Positions 7,660-17,020 of a stretch of 52,249 nt of DNA are shown piece after piece. The translations under genes were made by a program, and so were the position numbers. Within the stretch, counting starts at the first letter, position 1; each line of letters begins with the position of its first letter. The notes under the pieces were generated by a model that saw nothing but the letters and a program-made list of their open reading frames with translations, was not told the DNA's origin and ran no database searches. Source of the stretch: Raineyella sp964528755 (lineage in GTDB: Bacteria > Actinomycetota > Actinomycetes > Propionibacteriales > Propionibacteriaceae); assembly GCA_964528755.1 (NCBI GenBank), contig CAZGWN010000013.1, positions 1-52,249 on the forward strand, written 5' to 3'.

Positions 7660-9170
7660 CGGGACTCCACGGGGGCGGGATCGGGCAGCAGGGTGGGCTG
7701 ACGGGACGTCTCGGACTCGCCGTCGAGCATCGCCAGCGCGTGGGCCGGCGGGTCGACCGGGTAGATCCCGTCGAAACAGGCCCGGCACAGCGACTCGGCC
7801 GGACGGTCGGTCGCCGCGATGAGTCCCTCCAGACTGACGTAGCCCAGCGAGTCCGCCCCGATCGACCGGGCGACCTCCTCGACGGTCAGCCCGGCGGCGA
7901 TGAGCTCGGCCCGGGTGGCGAAGTCGATGCCGTAGAAACACGGCCAGCGCACCGGCGGGGAGGAGATCCGGACATGGATCTCGGCGGCCCCCGCCTCACG
8001 CAGCATCCGGATCAGCGCCCGCTGGGTGTTGCCACGGACGATCGAGTCGTCGACCACGACCAGCCGCTTGCCCTCGATCACGTGCCGCAGCGGATTGAGC
8101 TTGAGCCGGATGCCGAGCTGGCGGATGGTCTGGGAGGGTTGGATGAAGGTCCGCCCGACGTAGTTGTTCTTGACCAGGCCCTCCGAGTAGGGCAGACCGG
8201 ACTCCTGGGCATAGCCGATCGCGGCCGGGGTGCCCGAGGCCGGCACCGGCATGACCAGGTCGGCATCGACAGGGTGCTCACGGGCCAGCGCGCGGCCGAC
8301 CTCGACCCGGCTGGCGTGCACCGACCGCCCGTACAGGGTCGAGTCGGGTCGGGCCACGTACACGTACTCGAAGATGCAGCCCTTGCGGCGCGCCTCGGCG
8401 AAGCGGTACGAACGCAGCCCGCTCGCGTCGATGGCCAGGCACTCGCCCGGTTCGACCTCACGGACGAAGGAGGCGCCGACGATGTCGAGGGCACAGGTCT
8501 CGGAGGCGACGACCCAGCCGCGTTCCAGCCGGCCCAGGCACAGGGGCCGGAAGCCCTGGGGGTCGCGGGCCGCCCAGAGCGTCTGCTCGTCCATGAAGAC
8601 CAGCGAGAACGCCCCGCGCAGCCGCGGGAGCACCCGCAGCGCCGCCTTGCCGAGGGGCTCCCCGTCGAAGGTGGCCAGCAGAGCGGTGACGATGGAGGTG
8701 TCGTTGGTCGAGTCCATCGTCTTCTTGTGCGGCACCTCCTCGGCCGGCCGGCGCTCGCGCAGCCAGGCCTCCAGTTCGTCGGTGTTGGTCAGGTTGCCGT
8801 TGTGGGAAAGGGCGATGCCGTACGTGTCGGTGCCCCGGAACGTCGGTTGGGCGTTGCTCCACACCGAGGCGCCGGTGGTCGAGTAGCGGGTGTGGCCGAT
8901 CGCCAGGTCACCGTTGAGGGAGCCCAGGGTGGCCTCGTCGAAGACCTGGGACACCAGGCCCATGTCCTTGAAAACCATGATCCGGGAACCGTCGGAGACC
9001 GCCATGCCGGCGGACTCCTGGCCGCGGTGCTGGAGCGCGTAGAGCCCGTAGTAGGTCAGTTTGGCGACGTCCTCGCCGGGAGCCCACACGCCGAACACCC
9101 CGCACTCGTCCTGCGGGAGCTGCTCCAGGGGGTCGATCGCGGCCGTCAGCCGACCATCGGGACGTGGCAC
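7656..9170 (-). CDS. purF: Amidophosphoribosyltransferase
   Basis: This is the first committed enzyme of purine synthesis, making phosphoribosylamine from PRPP and glutamine. It has 504 residues. A short propeptide precedes Cys24 (DECGVFGVW), which should become the N-terminal nucleophile after processing. The PRPP loop VVVDDSIVRGN and later cysteines (WPCFYG, LCRACFDG) suggest the iron-sulfur form found in Bacillus and actinobacteria. The GTG at 9170 is preferred: it gives a family-length propeptide and has TAGGCT 7 nt upstream. An alternative ATG lies at 9191. It is coupled to purM. Confidence 0.95.
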   Translation of the reverse strand: MPRPDGRLTAAIDPLEQLPQDECGVFGVWAPGEDVAKLTYYGLYALQHRGQESAGMAVSDGSRIMVFKDMGLVSQVFDEATLGSLNGDLAIGHTRYSTTGASVWSNAQPTFRGTDTYGIALSHNGNLTNTDELEAWLRERRPAEEVPHKKTMDSTNDTSIVTALLATFDGEPLGKAALRVLPRLRGAFSLVFMDEQTLWAARDPQGFRPLCLGRLERGWVVASETCALDIVGASFVREVEPGECLAIDASGLRSYRFAEARRKGCIFEYVYVARPDSTLYGRSVHASRVEVGRALAREHPVDADLVMPVPASGTPAAIGYAQESGLPYSEGLVKNNYVGRTFIQPSQTIRQLGIRLKLNPLRHVIEGKRLVVVDDSIVRGNTQRALIRMLREAGAAEIHVRISSPPVRWPCFYGIDFATRAELIAAGLTVEEVARSIGADSLGYVSLEGLIAATDRPAESLCRACFDGIYPVDPPAHALAMLDGESETSRQPTLLPDPAPVESR

Positions 9171-9177
9171 GCAGGCC

Positions 9178-9183
9178 AGCCTA
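9178..9183 (-). promoter_or_regulatory. -10 box TAGGCT before purF
   Basis: Read on the minus strand, TAGGCT ends 7 nt before the GTG at 9170, which supports a leaderless purF mRNA and that start choice. Confidence 0.5.
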
Positions 9184-9293
9184 ACAGGCATCGCCAGAAG
9201 TGGTGCGGTGCGGTGACACAGCAGACGGGTTCGGCCCCGACGCCGTCCGCCCGGCCGCACCGGCCTCCCGGCTGCTCAGGCCACCCCGGCCGC

Positions 9294-10775
9294 TCAGCGT
9301 CGCAGTGCCGTCGCGACGGCCGGCAGCCCCGCCAGCAGCAGGGACTCGGCCACGCAGGCGTTGCGGAAGTCGCCCAGGTGGAGCGACTCGTCGATGCCGT
9401 GCATCCGCGAATCCGGGTCCGACACGGCGGTGATGAGCACGGTCGCGCCGGGGAAGAGCCGCTGGAAGTCGGCGACCATCGGGATCGAGCCGCCCTGGCC
9501 GATCTCGACCGGTTCGACACCCCAGGCCTGTGTGACGGCCTGGCGGGCGACCTCGGCGTACGGGCCGGTCAGGGCGACCGAGCCGGGGTTGCCGGTCTCG
9601 CCGCGGACAACGTCGACGTGGGCTCCCCACGGCGCGTGGGACTCCAGGTGGTCGGCGAGCGCGTCAAGGGCGGCCGCCGGGTCCTGGCCCGGCGCCAGCC
9701 GCATGCTGATCCGGGCCGAGGCGGAGGGGATGAGGGTGTTGGAGGAGTCGGCGATCCGGGTGGTGTCCAGGCCGATGACGCTGATCGCCGGGCGGGTCCA
9801 CATCCGGGCGGTTGCCGGGCCGGTGCCGAGTTGGGCGACGCCGGGCAGCAGGCCCATGTCGGCGGCGAGCTGCTCGGGTGCGTAGTCGACCTCCGGGTCC
9901 TCGGCCGTGACGAGGCCCTCCACGGCGACACTGCCGTCGTCGTGGTGCAACGTGGCCAGCAGCCGGGCCAGCGTGGTGAGCGCGTCGGGGGCGACGCCAC
10001 CGAACAGGCCCGAGTGCAGGGCGTGGTCGAGAGTGGACACCGTGACGGTGGCGTCCGCCACGCCGCGCAGCGTGGTGGTGAATGCGGGTCGCCCGACCGC
10101 CCAGTTCCCCGAGTCGGCGATCACGTACACGTCGGCGGCGAGTTGGTCGTGGTGGCGTTCCATCAGCGTCGCCAGGGTGGGCGACCCGAGTTCCTCCTCG
10201 CCCTCCACGAAGACGGTCACCCCGACCGGCGGTCTGCCGTCGAAGGAGCGCAGCGCCGCCAGGTGCACGGCGAGTCCGCCCTTGTCATCGGCCGTGCCGC
10301 GGCCGTACAGCCGGTCCCCCACCGTCGTCGCGGTGAACGGGTCGGCGGTCCAGGCGTCCGGATCGCCGGTGGGCTGGACGTCGTGGTGGGCGTACAAGCA
10401 GACGGTCGGGGCGCCCTCGGGGGCCGGCCAGTGACCGATGACGGCCGGGCCTCCGCCCGCCTCGACGATCCGGACGTCGGCGGCGCCGGCGTCGGTCAGC
10501 AGCCGGGCGATCGTCTCGGCACTGCGGGTGACGTCGTCGCGGCGGGCCGGATCGGAGCTGATCGACGGGATGGCGACCAGCCGGGCGAGGTCGTCGAGGA
10601 TGCCCGGGAGGATGGCGTCGACCCGGGCGGTGAGCTCCGCCGCGGGGTCGGGGGTGGGCTCGGGGGCCGGGTCCTCGGCCGGTTCCCCGGTCGCCTCGGG
10701 AACGACGTCGAGGGTCGGGGGCTGCATGTCCTCCGGAAGATCGAACAGGGGCGGCGTGTCGGGGAAATCGGCCAT
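9294..10775 (-). CDS. M20 family dipeptidase/peptidase
   Basis: This is a zinc-dependent cytoplasmic peptidase or deacylase of the M20/M25/M40 family, 493 residues. Metal and catalytic motifs are LYAHHDVQP, GRGTADDKGG and VEGEEELGSP. The dimerisation domain with the HSGLFGG motif follows, as in dipeptidases of the PepV/CNDP type. Residues 1-45 form an acidic Pro/Glu/Ala-rich N-terminal extension absent from most relatives. The ATG at 10775 has TACGAT 6 nt upstream. It sits between purF and purL but has no obvious purine role. Confidence 0.88.
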   Translation of the reverse strand: MADFPDTPPLFDLPEDMQPPTLDVVPEATGEPAEDPAPEPTPDPAAELTARVDAILPGILDDLARLVAIPSISSDPARRDDVTRSAETIARLLTDAGAADVRIVEAGGGPAVIGHWPAPEGAPTVCLYAHHDVQPTGDPDAWTADPFTATTVGDRLYGRGTADDKGGLAVHLAALRSFDGRPPVGVTVFVEGEEELGSPTLATLMERHHDQLAADVYVIADSGNWAVGRPAFTTTLRGVADATVTVSTLDHALHSGLFGGVAPDALTTLARLLATLHHDDGSVAVEGLVTAEDPEVDYAPEQLAADMGLLPGVAQLGTGPATARMWTRPAISVIGLDTTRIADSSNTLIPSASARISMRLAPGQDPAAALDALADHLESHAPWGAHVDVVRGETGNPGSVALTGPYAEVARQAVTQAWGVEPVEIGQGGSIPMVADFQRLFPGATVLITAVSDPDSRMHGIDESLHLGDFRNACVAESLLLAGLPAVATALRR

Positions 10776-10781
10776 GACGGC

Positions 10782-10787
10782 ATCGTA
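10782..10787 (-). promoter_or_regulatory. -10 box TACGAT before the M20 peptidase gene
   Basis: On the minus strand TACGAT ends 6 nt before the ATG at 10775, with no ribosome site between; a leaderless start is likely. Confidence 0.5.
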
Positions 10788-10854
10788 GGGGACCGGCGGC
10801 GCGGCGCGGATCGGCGGTCGGGGCCGGACGTCTCGCCGGACGCCCTCAGCGTCC

Positions 10855-13110
10855 TCAGAGGGTGGCCATCGCCCCCCGGATCGGCGCCTGCCGGGCCGCC
10901 CGCAGCTCCTCCAGTGTCACCGCGAACCGCCCGGTCACCTCCACGGCATCCGATCCGGTCACCACCCCGATCCGCTCGGCCGACACGCCGTGCTCGCGGG
11001 CCAGCTCGGCCAGCCGCGGCACGTGTGCGGACGGCAGCGACACCACCGCCCGCGCCGCGGACTCGGAGAACAGCCCGACGAACGGGTCTCCCGCCAGCTC
11101 GACGACCACCCCGAGCCCCTTCGCCAGCGAGCCCTCCACCAGGGCAGCCGCGAGGCCGCCCTCGCTCAGCGCCCCGGCACTGGTCAACAGCCCGTCCCGG
11201 GCGGCCGCGACCAGCACGGCGGCCAGATCCTGCTCGGCCGCCAGATTGACCAGCGGGGTGACCCCGCCGAGGTGGCCGTGCACGACCCCGGCCCACGTCG
11301 ACCCGTCGAACTCGTCGCGGGTCACCCCGAGCTGCCACACCTCGTCGCCGATCCCGGTGAATCCCACCGGCACCCGCCGGGTGACGTCGTCGATCACCCC
11401 GAGCACCCCGACCAGCGGGGTCGGCAGGATCGCCCGCTCCCCCGTCTGGTTGTAGAACGAGACGTTCCCGCCGGTGACCGGCGTGCCGAGCACGGCGCAC
11501 CCGTCGACGAGTCCCTTGATCGACTCGACGAAGGACCACATCACCTCCGGGTCCTCCGGCGACCCGTAGTTGAGGCAGTCGGTGATCGCCACGGGTTCGG
11601 CGCCGGCGGCGGCGACCTTGCGGTACGCCTCGGCGAGCGACAGTTGCGCGCCGGCGTACGGGTCGAGCCACGTGAAGCGCGGATTGGCGTCCAGCGACAG
11701 CGCGACGCCCAACCCGGTCCCCTCGTCGATCCGCACCATCCCGACCTCGTCGGGCCGGGCCAGCACCGTGTTGCCACGGACGAACCGGTCGTACTGCTCG
11801 GTCACCCAGGACACGTCGGCCAGGTTCGCCGAACCGGCCAACCTCAGCAGGGTCGACGCGAGTTCCTCGTTCGTACCGGGCCGGGCGAGGCGTGCACTCG
11901 TGTCGGCGCGGATCGCGGCGTCGTCGTGGCGCAGCTCGATCGGGCGGTGGTAGACCGGGCCGTCGTGGGCGACGGAGCGCGGCGGGACGTCGACAACGAC
12001 CTCGCCGTTCCACTCGATGATCAGCCGGCCGGTGTCGGTGACCTCACCGACGACGGCAGCCTCGACGTCCCACGTCGCGCAGATCTGAAGGAAGCGGTCC
12101 ACGTCGCCGGGTTCGACGACGGCCATCATCCGCTCCTGCGACTCGCTCATCAGGATTTCCTCGGGCGAGAGGGTGTGGTCGCGCAGGCGTACCTGGTTCA
12201 TGTCGACCCACATGCCGCCGTCACCGGCAGAAGCGAGCTCGGAGGTCGCACAGGACAGACCCGCCGCGCCGAAATCCTGGATCGCGGTCACGACCCCGGC
12301 CGCGAACAACTCCAGGGTGCATTCGATCAGCAGCTTCTCCATGAACGGGTCGCCGACCTGGACCGCGGGCCGCTTGCTCTCCCCACCCTCGGAGAAGGTC
12401 TCCGAGGCGAGGATCGATGCCCCGCCGATCCCGTCGCCGCCGGTGCGGGCGCCGTACATGATGACCTTGTTGCCGACGCCGTGGGCCTTGGCGAATTTCA
12501 GGTCCTCGTGCCGAAGGACCCCGACGCACAGCGCGTTGACCAGGGGATTCGCAGCATAGGAGGGATCGAACTCGATCTCCCCGCCAATATTGGGCAGACC
12601 CAGACAGTTGCCGTAGTCGCCGACCCCCGAGACCACCCCGGGCAGCACCCGGACGGTGTCGGGGGCATCCAGCGGGCCGAACCGCAGGGCGTCCATCACC
12701 CCGATCGGGCGGGCACCCATGGCGAGAATGTCGCGGACGATGCCGCCGACGCCGGTGGCCGCGCCCTGGTGCGGCTCGACGAAGGAGGGATGGTTGTGCG
12801 ACTCCGCCTTGAAGGTGACCGCCCAGCCCTGACCGATGTCGACCACGCCGGCGTTGTCCCCGATCCCGGCAAGCAGCGGGCCCCGCGGGGTGGTCTGCGG
12901 CAGCACCGAGAACCGCTTGAGGTGGGCCTTCGACGACTTGTACGAGCAGTGTTCGGACCACATCACCGAGTACATCGCCAGTTCGCAGCCGGTCGGGCGG
13001 CGCCCGAGGATCTCGCGGATCCGGGCATACTCGTCCTCCTTCAGCCCCAGCTCCGCCCACGGCTGGGCGATGTCGGGGGTCTGCTGGGCATTCGTCACGG
13101 TGTCGGCCAC
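10855..13110 (-). CDS. purL: Phosphoribosylformylglycinamidine synthase subunit II
   Basis: This is the large subunit of the three-part FGAM synthase, converting FGAR to FGAM with ammonia from PurQ. It has 751 residues, the short PurL type that needs PurS and PurQ, both of which are encoded at 22315-23231. The N-terminal linker ends in SVMWSEHCSYKSSK. Two ATP-grasp-like AIRS repeats follow, with AESHNHPS, GAATGVGGIVRDI, QDFGAAGLS and TGGNVSFYN. The start is GTG at 13110 with TAGATT 6 nt upstream. The spacer upstream carries a large hairpin and repeats. Confidence 0.97.
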   Translation of the reverse strand: MADTVTNAQQTPDIAQPWAELGLKEDEYARIREILGRRPTGCELAMYSVMWSEHCSYKSSKAHLKRFSVLPQTTPRGPLLAGIGDNAGVVDIGQGWAVTFKAESHNHPSFVEPHQGAATGVGGIVRDILAMGARPIGVMDALRFGPLDAPDTVRVLPGVVSGVGDYGNCLGLPNIGGEIEFDPSYAANPLVNALCVGVLRHEDLKFAKAHGVGNKVIMYGARTGGDGIGGASILASETFSEGGESKRPAVQVGDPFMEKLLIECTLELFAAGVVTAIQDFGAAGLSCATSELASAGDGGMWVDMNQVRLRDHTLSPEEILMSESQERMMAVVEPGDVDRFLQICATWDVEAAVVGEVTDTGRLIIEWNGEVVVDVPPRSVAHDGPVYHRPIELRHDDAAIRADTSARLARPGTNEELASTLLRLAGSANLADVSWVTEQYDRFVRGNTVLARPDEVGMVRIDEGTGLGVALSLDANPRFTWLDPYAGAQLSLAEAYRKVAAAGAEPVAITDCLNYGSPEDPEVMWSFVESIKGLVDGCAVLGTPVTGGNVSFYNQTGERAILPTPLVGVLGVIDDVTRRVPVGFTGIGDEVWQLGVTRDEFDGSTWAGVVHGHLGGVTPLVNLAAEQDLAAVLVAAARDGLLTSAGALSEGGLAAALVEGSLAKGLGVVVELAGDPFVGLFSESAARAVVSLPSAHVPRLAELAREHGVSAERIGVVTGSDAVEVTGRFAVTLEELRAARQAPIRGAMATL

Positions 13111-13116
13111 GGGCCA

Positions 13117-13122
13117 AATCTA
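13117..13122 (-). promoter_or_regulatory. -10 box TAGATT before purL
   Basis: On the minus strand TAGATT ends 6 nt before the GTG at 13110, a leaderless-type arrangement. Confidence 0.5.
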
Positions 13123-13224
13123 CCGGGTCCGCCCCGCCCCCCGACGTCACCCGGCCCCCGACCGCCGGACCCGGCCCCGACGTCGCCCGGCCCCGACGTC
13201 GCCCGGCCCTCGGCCCCCGGGGCC

Positions 13225-13292
13225 CAGCGGCCACGCCTCGTTTCATCTACCACACGTCGACTTGTGGCAGATGAAACGAGGTGTGGCCGCTG
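13225..13292. repeat. 68-bp near-perfect hairpin
   Basis: Two 30-nt arms (13225-13254 and 13263-13292) pair with only two mismatches around an 8-nt loop. The core arms read CGTTTCATCTACCACA and TGTGGCAGATGAAACG. It lies between pepN and purL. It is unrelated in sequence to the palindromic elements at 2738 and 28200 but similarly flanked by tandem copies of its outer edge. It could be a REP/MITE-like element or a terminator for pepN-antisense or purL-leader transcription. Confidence 0.85.
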
Positions 13293-13338
13293 GCTGGAGG
13301 CGTGGCCGCTGGCTGGAGGCGTGGCCGCTGGCTGGAGG
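13282..13338. repeat. Three tandem 19-bp units
   Basis: Three successive 19-bp copies of GTGGCCGCTGGCTGGAGG plus one base start inside the right arm of the hairpin and run toward the pepN stop codon. C-rich imperfect repeats of CCCGACGTCGCCCGGC also lie at about 13139-13213 in the same spacer. Confidence 0.85.
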
Positions 13339-13357
13339 GACGCCCGCCGCAACCGCG

Positions 13358-16000
13358 CTACCCCTCGCCGCCGGCCTGCTCCAGGACCAACTGCTGGGCC
13401 CGTACGTGTCGGCGGGCCAGGTCGGCACGCTCGAGGATCAGCCGGCGCAGTGCCCCCGGCGCCTCCGGATGGCTGTCCAGCCAGCCACGGGCGGCGGTCA
13501 CGACGTCGTCGTCGGCCGGATCGGCGTCGAGCTCGACCCCTTCCACCGCCGGGAACAGACCCTCCACCAGGCGGGTAGCGATCTCGATCGGCAGCTGCTG
13601 CCAGGTGTCGGCCAGCCCGGCCCAGTAGGCGTCGGCGTGGGCGGTCACGAACAGCCGCGGCACCGGGAGGGACATCCCGGCCAGGACGGCCCGGATCTCC
13701 TCGTTGCTCCATTCGAGTGGCCGGCGCTGCAGTTCGGCCCATGCCCAGTCGCCGATCTCGACCAGCGGCTGGGCGGTGAACGCGGTCAACCGCTGGACCC
13801 GGCCCTGCGCCGAGGGGTCGGCGGCGAGTTCGCCCGCGAGGTCCTCCTCGGTCATCTGCCCGAGCGCCGACAGGGCGATGACGATCTCCCAGCGCAGGTC
13901 CGGACCGACGTCAAGCCCGACGGGTGCCGGCCCGTCCAGCAGGATGCCCAGCCGGGTCGCGATCCCCTCGACGGCCTCCGGTTCGGCGCCGGGGGCCAGT
14001 CGGGCGAGCCCGCGAGCCCAGGCGAGTTGGGCATCGCTGCCCGGGACGGCGTGCTGGAGCCGCTGCCACGCGGCGTCGAAGGCGTCGGCTCGCGCGGCCT
14101 CGCGCATCCCCTCGGGCAGGTAGTCGCCGACCGCGGACGCCGACCGCGCGAGCAGTGACGGCAGCAGGGTCGCCGCGGCCGGGTCGTCGCGGCCGGTCAG
14201 CCGGCCGGCGTGGGTGAGGACGGCCCGCAGATAGGCCGGGGCACCCAGCCGCGCGTCACGCACGTCTCCCCACAGCGCCGACCACGCCTGCGCCTGGGCC
14301 AGCGGATCGGTCATCTCGCCCAGCCGGTCCAGTGCAGTGGCCCGACTGAACACGTCCAGCCGCGTGGCGGCGTACGTCAGGTCGTCGTCGTTGGGCAGGA
14401 TGAGCCGGGGTCCGTCGCCGGACACGATCGAGGTGTCGATCCGGTCGCCGATGAGGTCGGTCTCGACCCGCTCGGTCCGGGTCAGGCCGCCCGGGCCGGG
14501 GCGGTAGCAACCGACGGCCAGCCGATGGGGTCGACGGGCCTGATCCGGGGACGTACGGACCACCGAGATGGTGGTCTCCTCCCCGGAACCCCCGAGCACC
14601 GCCTCCAGCCGGTCCGGCCCGGCGGTCTCCAGCCACTGGGCCGCCCACGTCCGCAGGTCGCGACCCGATGCCTCCGCCAGCGCGTCGAGCAGGTCGACCA
14701 GCCGTGCCGCGCCGAAGGCATGCCGGTCGAAGTAGCGCCGCGACCCGGCGAGGAAGGCGTCCCGGCCCACGTACGCCACCAGCTGCTTGAGCACGGCCGC
14801 GCCCTTGGCGTACGTGATGCCGTCGAAATTCTGCTTGGCGGCCTCCAGATCGGCAATGTCGGCGGCGATCGGGTGGGTGGTCGGCAACTGGTCGGCGACG
14901 TACGCCCACTCCTTGCGGGAGCCGGCGAAACTCACCCACGCGTCGGTGTATTCGGTGGCCTCTCCGGCGACGGCGTGACCCATGTACTCGGCGAAGGACT
15001 CCTTCAGCCACAGGTCGTCCCACCACGCCGGGGTGACCAGGTCGCCGAACCACATGTGTGCCATCTCGTGCAACACCACGATCGCCCGTCCGGTGAGGTC
15101 GGCGCGGGTGGGGCGGTCGCGGTGCAGGAACTTCTCGTTGAGGGTGACGCACCCGGGGTTCTCCATCGCACCGATGTTGTATTCAGGCGCGAACAGCTGG
15201 TCGTATTTCCCCCACGGGTAGGGGAAACCGAAGATCTCGTGGTAGTGGTCCAGGCCTTGCCTGGTGACCCGGAAGAGGTCCTCGGCGTCGAGGTGGTCGG
15301 CCAGCGAGGACCGGCACCACAGGCCGAGCGGGACCTCCAGGGTCGCCGCCCCCTGCGGTCGGGACCAGTGGTCGTCGACGTGGAACCACGGGCCGGCGCA
15401 GATCGCGACGAGGTACGTCGACAGCGGTGGCGTGGGCCGGAACTCGGTGCGGGTCAGCCCGGGTCCGGCCTCCTCCTCGCGATGGGCCGGCTGGTTGGCG
15501 ATGACCGACCAGGCGCTGGGCGCGGTCACGTGCAGCGTCACCGGAGCCTTGAGGTCGGGCTGCTCGAAGGTCGCGAACACCCGGCGGGCATCCGCCGGCT
15601 CCAGGTGCGAATAGACGTAGGTCTGCCCGTCCGCCGGGTCGACGAAGCGGTGCAGCCCCTGGCCGGTCCGCGAGTACGCCGCGGTGCCCCGGATCACCAC
15701 CCGGTCGACCCCGGCCGTCAGGTCGCGCAGAGCGATCCGGTGGCCGTCCCAGACCTCGTCGACGGGTCGGGCCTCGCCGTTGACGGTGACCTCGTCGACC
15801 CCGGTGCCGAGGAAGTCACAGAAGGTCTCGGGAGCGGCGCCGGAGGCGTTCCATTCGAACGTGATCGTCGTGGTGGTCCCGAACCCCTGGATCGACGGGT
15901 CCGGCGCACCGGACAGATCGAGATCGATGTCGTACGCATGCAGGTGGATGGCGGCCGAACGGACTTCGGCCTCCCGGCGGGTCAGGTTGGCGGTACTCAC
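13358..16000 (-). CDS. pepN: Aminopeptidase N (M1 family)
   Basis: This is a zinc metallopeptidase removing N-terminal residues from peptides in the cytosol, 880 residues. The N-terminal beta domain is followed by the substrate motif GAMEN, the zinc site HEMAH (residues 311-315) with the downstream Glu in LKESFAEY, and the helical ERAP1-like C-terminal domain. The GTG at 16000 is chosen because actinobacterial PepN proteins begin with NLTR near this point; the 40 upstream codons cover a tandem repeat and are probably not translated. It is divergent from prsW. Confidence 0.95.
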   Translation of the reverse strand: MSTANLTRREAEVRSAAIHLHAYDIDLDLSGAPDPSIQGFGTTTTITFEWNASGAAPETFCDFLGTGVDEVTVNGEARPVDEVWDGHRIALRDLTAGVDRVVIRGTAAYSRTGQGLHRFVDPADGQTYVYSHLEPADARRVFATFEQPDLKAPVTLHVTAPSAWSVIANQPAHREEEAGPGLTRTEFRPTPPLSTYLVAICAGPWFHVDDHWSRPQGAATLEVPLGLWCRSSLADHLDAEDLFRVTRQGLDHYHEIFGFPYPWGKYDQLFAPEYNIGAMENPGCVTLNEKFLHRDRPTRADLTGRAIVVLHEMAHMWFGDLVTPAWWDDLWLKESFAEYMGHAVAGEATEYTDAWVSFAGSRKEWAYVADQLPTTHPIAADIADLEAAKQNFDGITYAKGAAVLKQLVAYVGRDAFLAGSRRYFDRHAFGAARLVDLLDALAEASGRDLRTWAAQWLETAGPDRLEAVLGGSGEETTISVVRTSPDQARRPHRLAVGCYRPGPGGLTRTERVETDLIGDRIDTSIVSGDGPRLILPNDDDLTYAATRLDVFSRATALDRLGEMTDPLAQAQAWSALWGDVRDARLGAPAYLRAVLTHAGRLTGRDDPAAATLLPSLLARSASAVGDYLPEGMREAARADAFDAAWQRLQHAVPGSDAQLAWARGLARLAPGAEPEAVEGIATRLGILLDGPAPVGLDVGPDLRWEIVIALSALGQMTEEDLAGELAADPSAQGRVQRLTAFTAQPLVEIGDWAWAELQRRPLEWSNEEIRAVLAGMSLPVPRLFVTAHADAYWAGLADTWQQLPIEIATRLVEGLFPAVEGVELDADPADDDVVTAARGWLDSHPEAPGALRRLILERADLARRHVRAQQLVLEQAGGEG

Positions 16001-16063
16001 GGCTTCCAGCCAACCACACCCGTGGGTGGCGCGGGCCGGAACCTCCGTTGCGCGACGTGCTCC

Positions 16064-16110
16064 CGCGCGACCCGACCGCGCAACCCGACCGCGCGACCCG
16101 ACCGCGCACA
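16064..16110. repeat. Tandem 13-bp units in the pepN-prsW divergent spacer
   Basis: Three and a half copies of a 13-bp unit (CGCGCGACCCGAC, one with an A for G change) lie between the divergent pepN and prsW genes. Confidence 0.8.
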
Positions 16111-16171
16111 CCCCCGCCACCGTTCACCTGTTGGACATGCGGCGATCACGAGCCCGAAGCCTGCCCCGGTC

Positions 16172-16177
16172 TAGGGT
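16172..16177 (+). promoter_or_regulatory. -10 box TAGGGT before prsW
   Basis: TAGGGT ends exactly 6 nt before the ATG at 16184, so prsW-lysX probably starts as a leaderless mRNA. Confidence 0.55.
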
Positions 16178-16183
16178 CGGAAC

Positions 16184-17020
16184 ATGCACAGCTCGCCCCG
16201 ACTTCTCGCCCCGCACCGGTGGCGATGGGTTGTCGTCCTCGTCGTCGGCGGCCTCCTGTACTGGCTGGTCCTCGGCGTGATGATCGGCACCGGAAACCCG
16301 AACCTCTTCCCGACGGTCCTGCTCGTCGGCGCCCTGGTCGCGCCGCTGGCCGCCCTGGCGTACGCGAACTGGTCCACCGAGCAGCCTCTCGCCGACGGCC
16401 GGCTACTGGTGTGGATCGCCCTGCTCAGTGGGATCCTGGGGGTGGTCCTGGCCGGGGTGCTGGAGTTCGTCACGCAGCACCGTCGCGAGGAATGGCCGAT
16501 GCTGACCGTCGGGTTGATCGAGGAGTCGGCCAAGATGGTCGTGCCCGCGGTGGCCCTCGCGATCGGCCTGTTCCGCGGCCCGGCCACCACCCCGGACGCC
16601 CTCCCCGCCCCGCGGGTGGCCGATCCGCGCGCCGGTGTCGTCGTCGGGATCGGCGCGGGTGCGGGCTTCGCGGTGCTGGAGACGATGGGGTACGGCTTCA
16701 CCACGCTGCTCAGTTCGGGGAGCCTGGCGGCGGTCGACGCGACGCTCCTGCTGCGCGGCCTGTTCGCACCGGCCTGCCACCTCGCCTGGAGCGGCCTGCT
16801 GGCCGCCTCGCTGTGGCACGCCGTCGCCGCGGGCCGGGTCGGCGCCGGGATCGCCCGTGTCGCGGCCGTCTTCGTCGGGGTGGTGCTGCTGCACGCCGTC
16901 TGGGACTCGCTCAACGTCTGGCCGGTCCACCTCGTCCTGGCGCTGGTCAGCCTGGGCCTGCTGGTCATCCGGATCCGCCGCAGCTGGGCATCCTCGGACG
17001 GCACGCCGATCCCCGCCTGA
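16184..17020 (+). CDS. PrsW family intramembrane metalloprotease
   Basis: This is a polytopic membrane protease of 278 residues with about eight hydrophobic segments. The PrsW signature pair Glu113-Glu114 lies in VGLIEESAKM, and later His residues (ACHLAWSG, LLHAVWDS) match the other family motifs. The Bacillus relative cleaves anti-sigma factor RsiW during envelope stress; the target here is unknown. The stop TGA shares one base with the lysX ATG (TGATG), so the two proteins are translationally coupled. Confidence 0.88.
   Translation: MHSSPRLLAPHRWRWVVVLVVGGLLYWLVLGVMIGTGNPNLFPTVLLVGALVAPLAALAYANWSTEQPLADGRLLVWIALLSGILGVVLAGVLEFVTQHRREEWPMLTVGLIEESAKMVVPAVALAIGLFRGPATTPDALPAPRVADPRAGVVVGIGAGAGFAVLETMGYGFTTLLSSGSLAAVDATLLLRGLFAPACHLAWSGLLAASLWHAVAAGRVGAGIARVAAVFVGVVLLHAVWDSLNVWPVHLVLALVSLGLLVIRIRRSWASSDGTPIPA

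Noticed and set aside
7740..11249. 1169-codon plus-strand frame across purF, the M20 gene and purL
   Set aside because: It spans three minus-strand genes with clear families, and the composition is typical of an antisense frame.
10990..13578. 862-codon plus-strand frame opposite purL
   Set aside because: It is antisense to purL and runs on through a hairpin and tandem repeats; no domain is visible.
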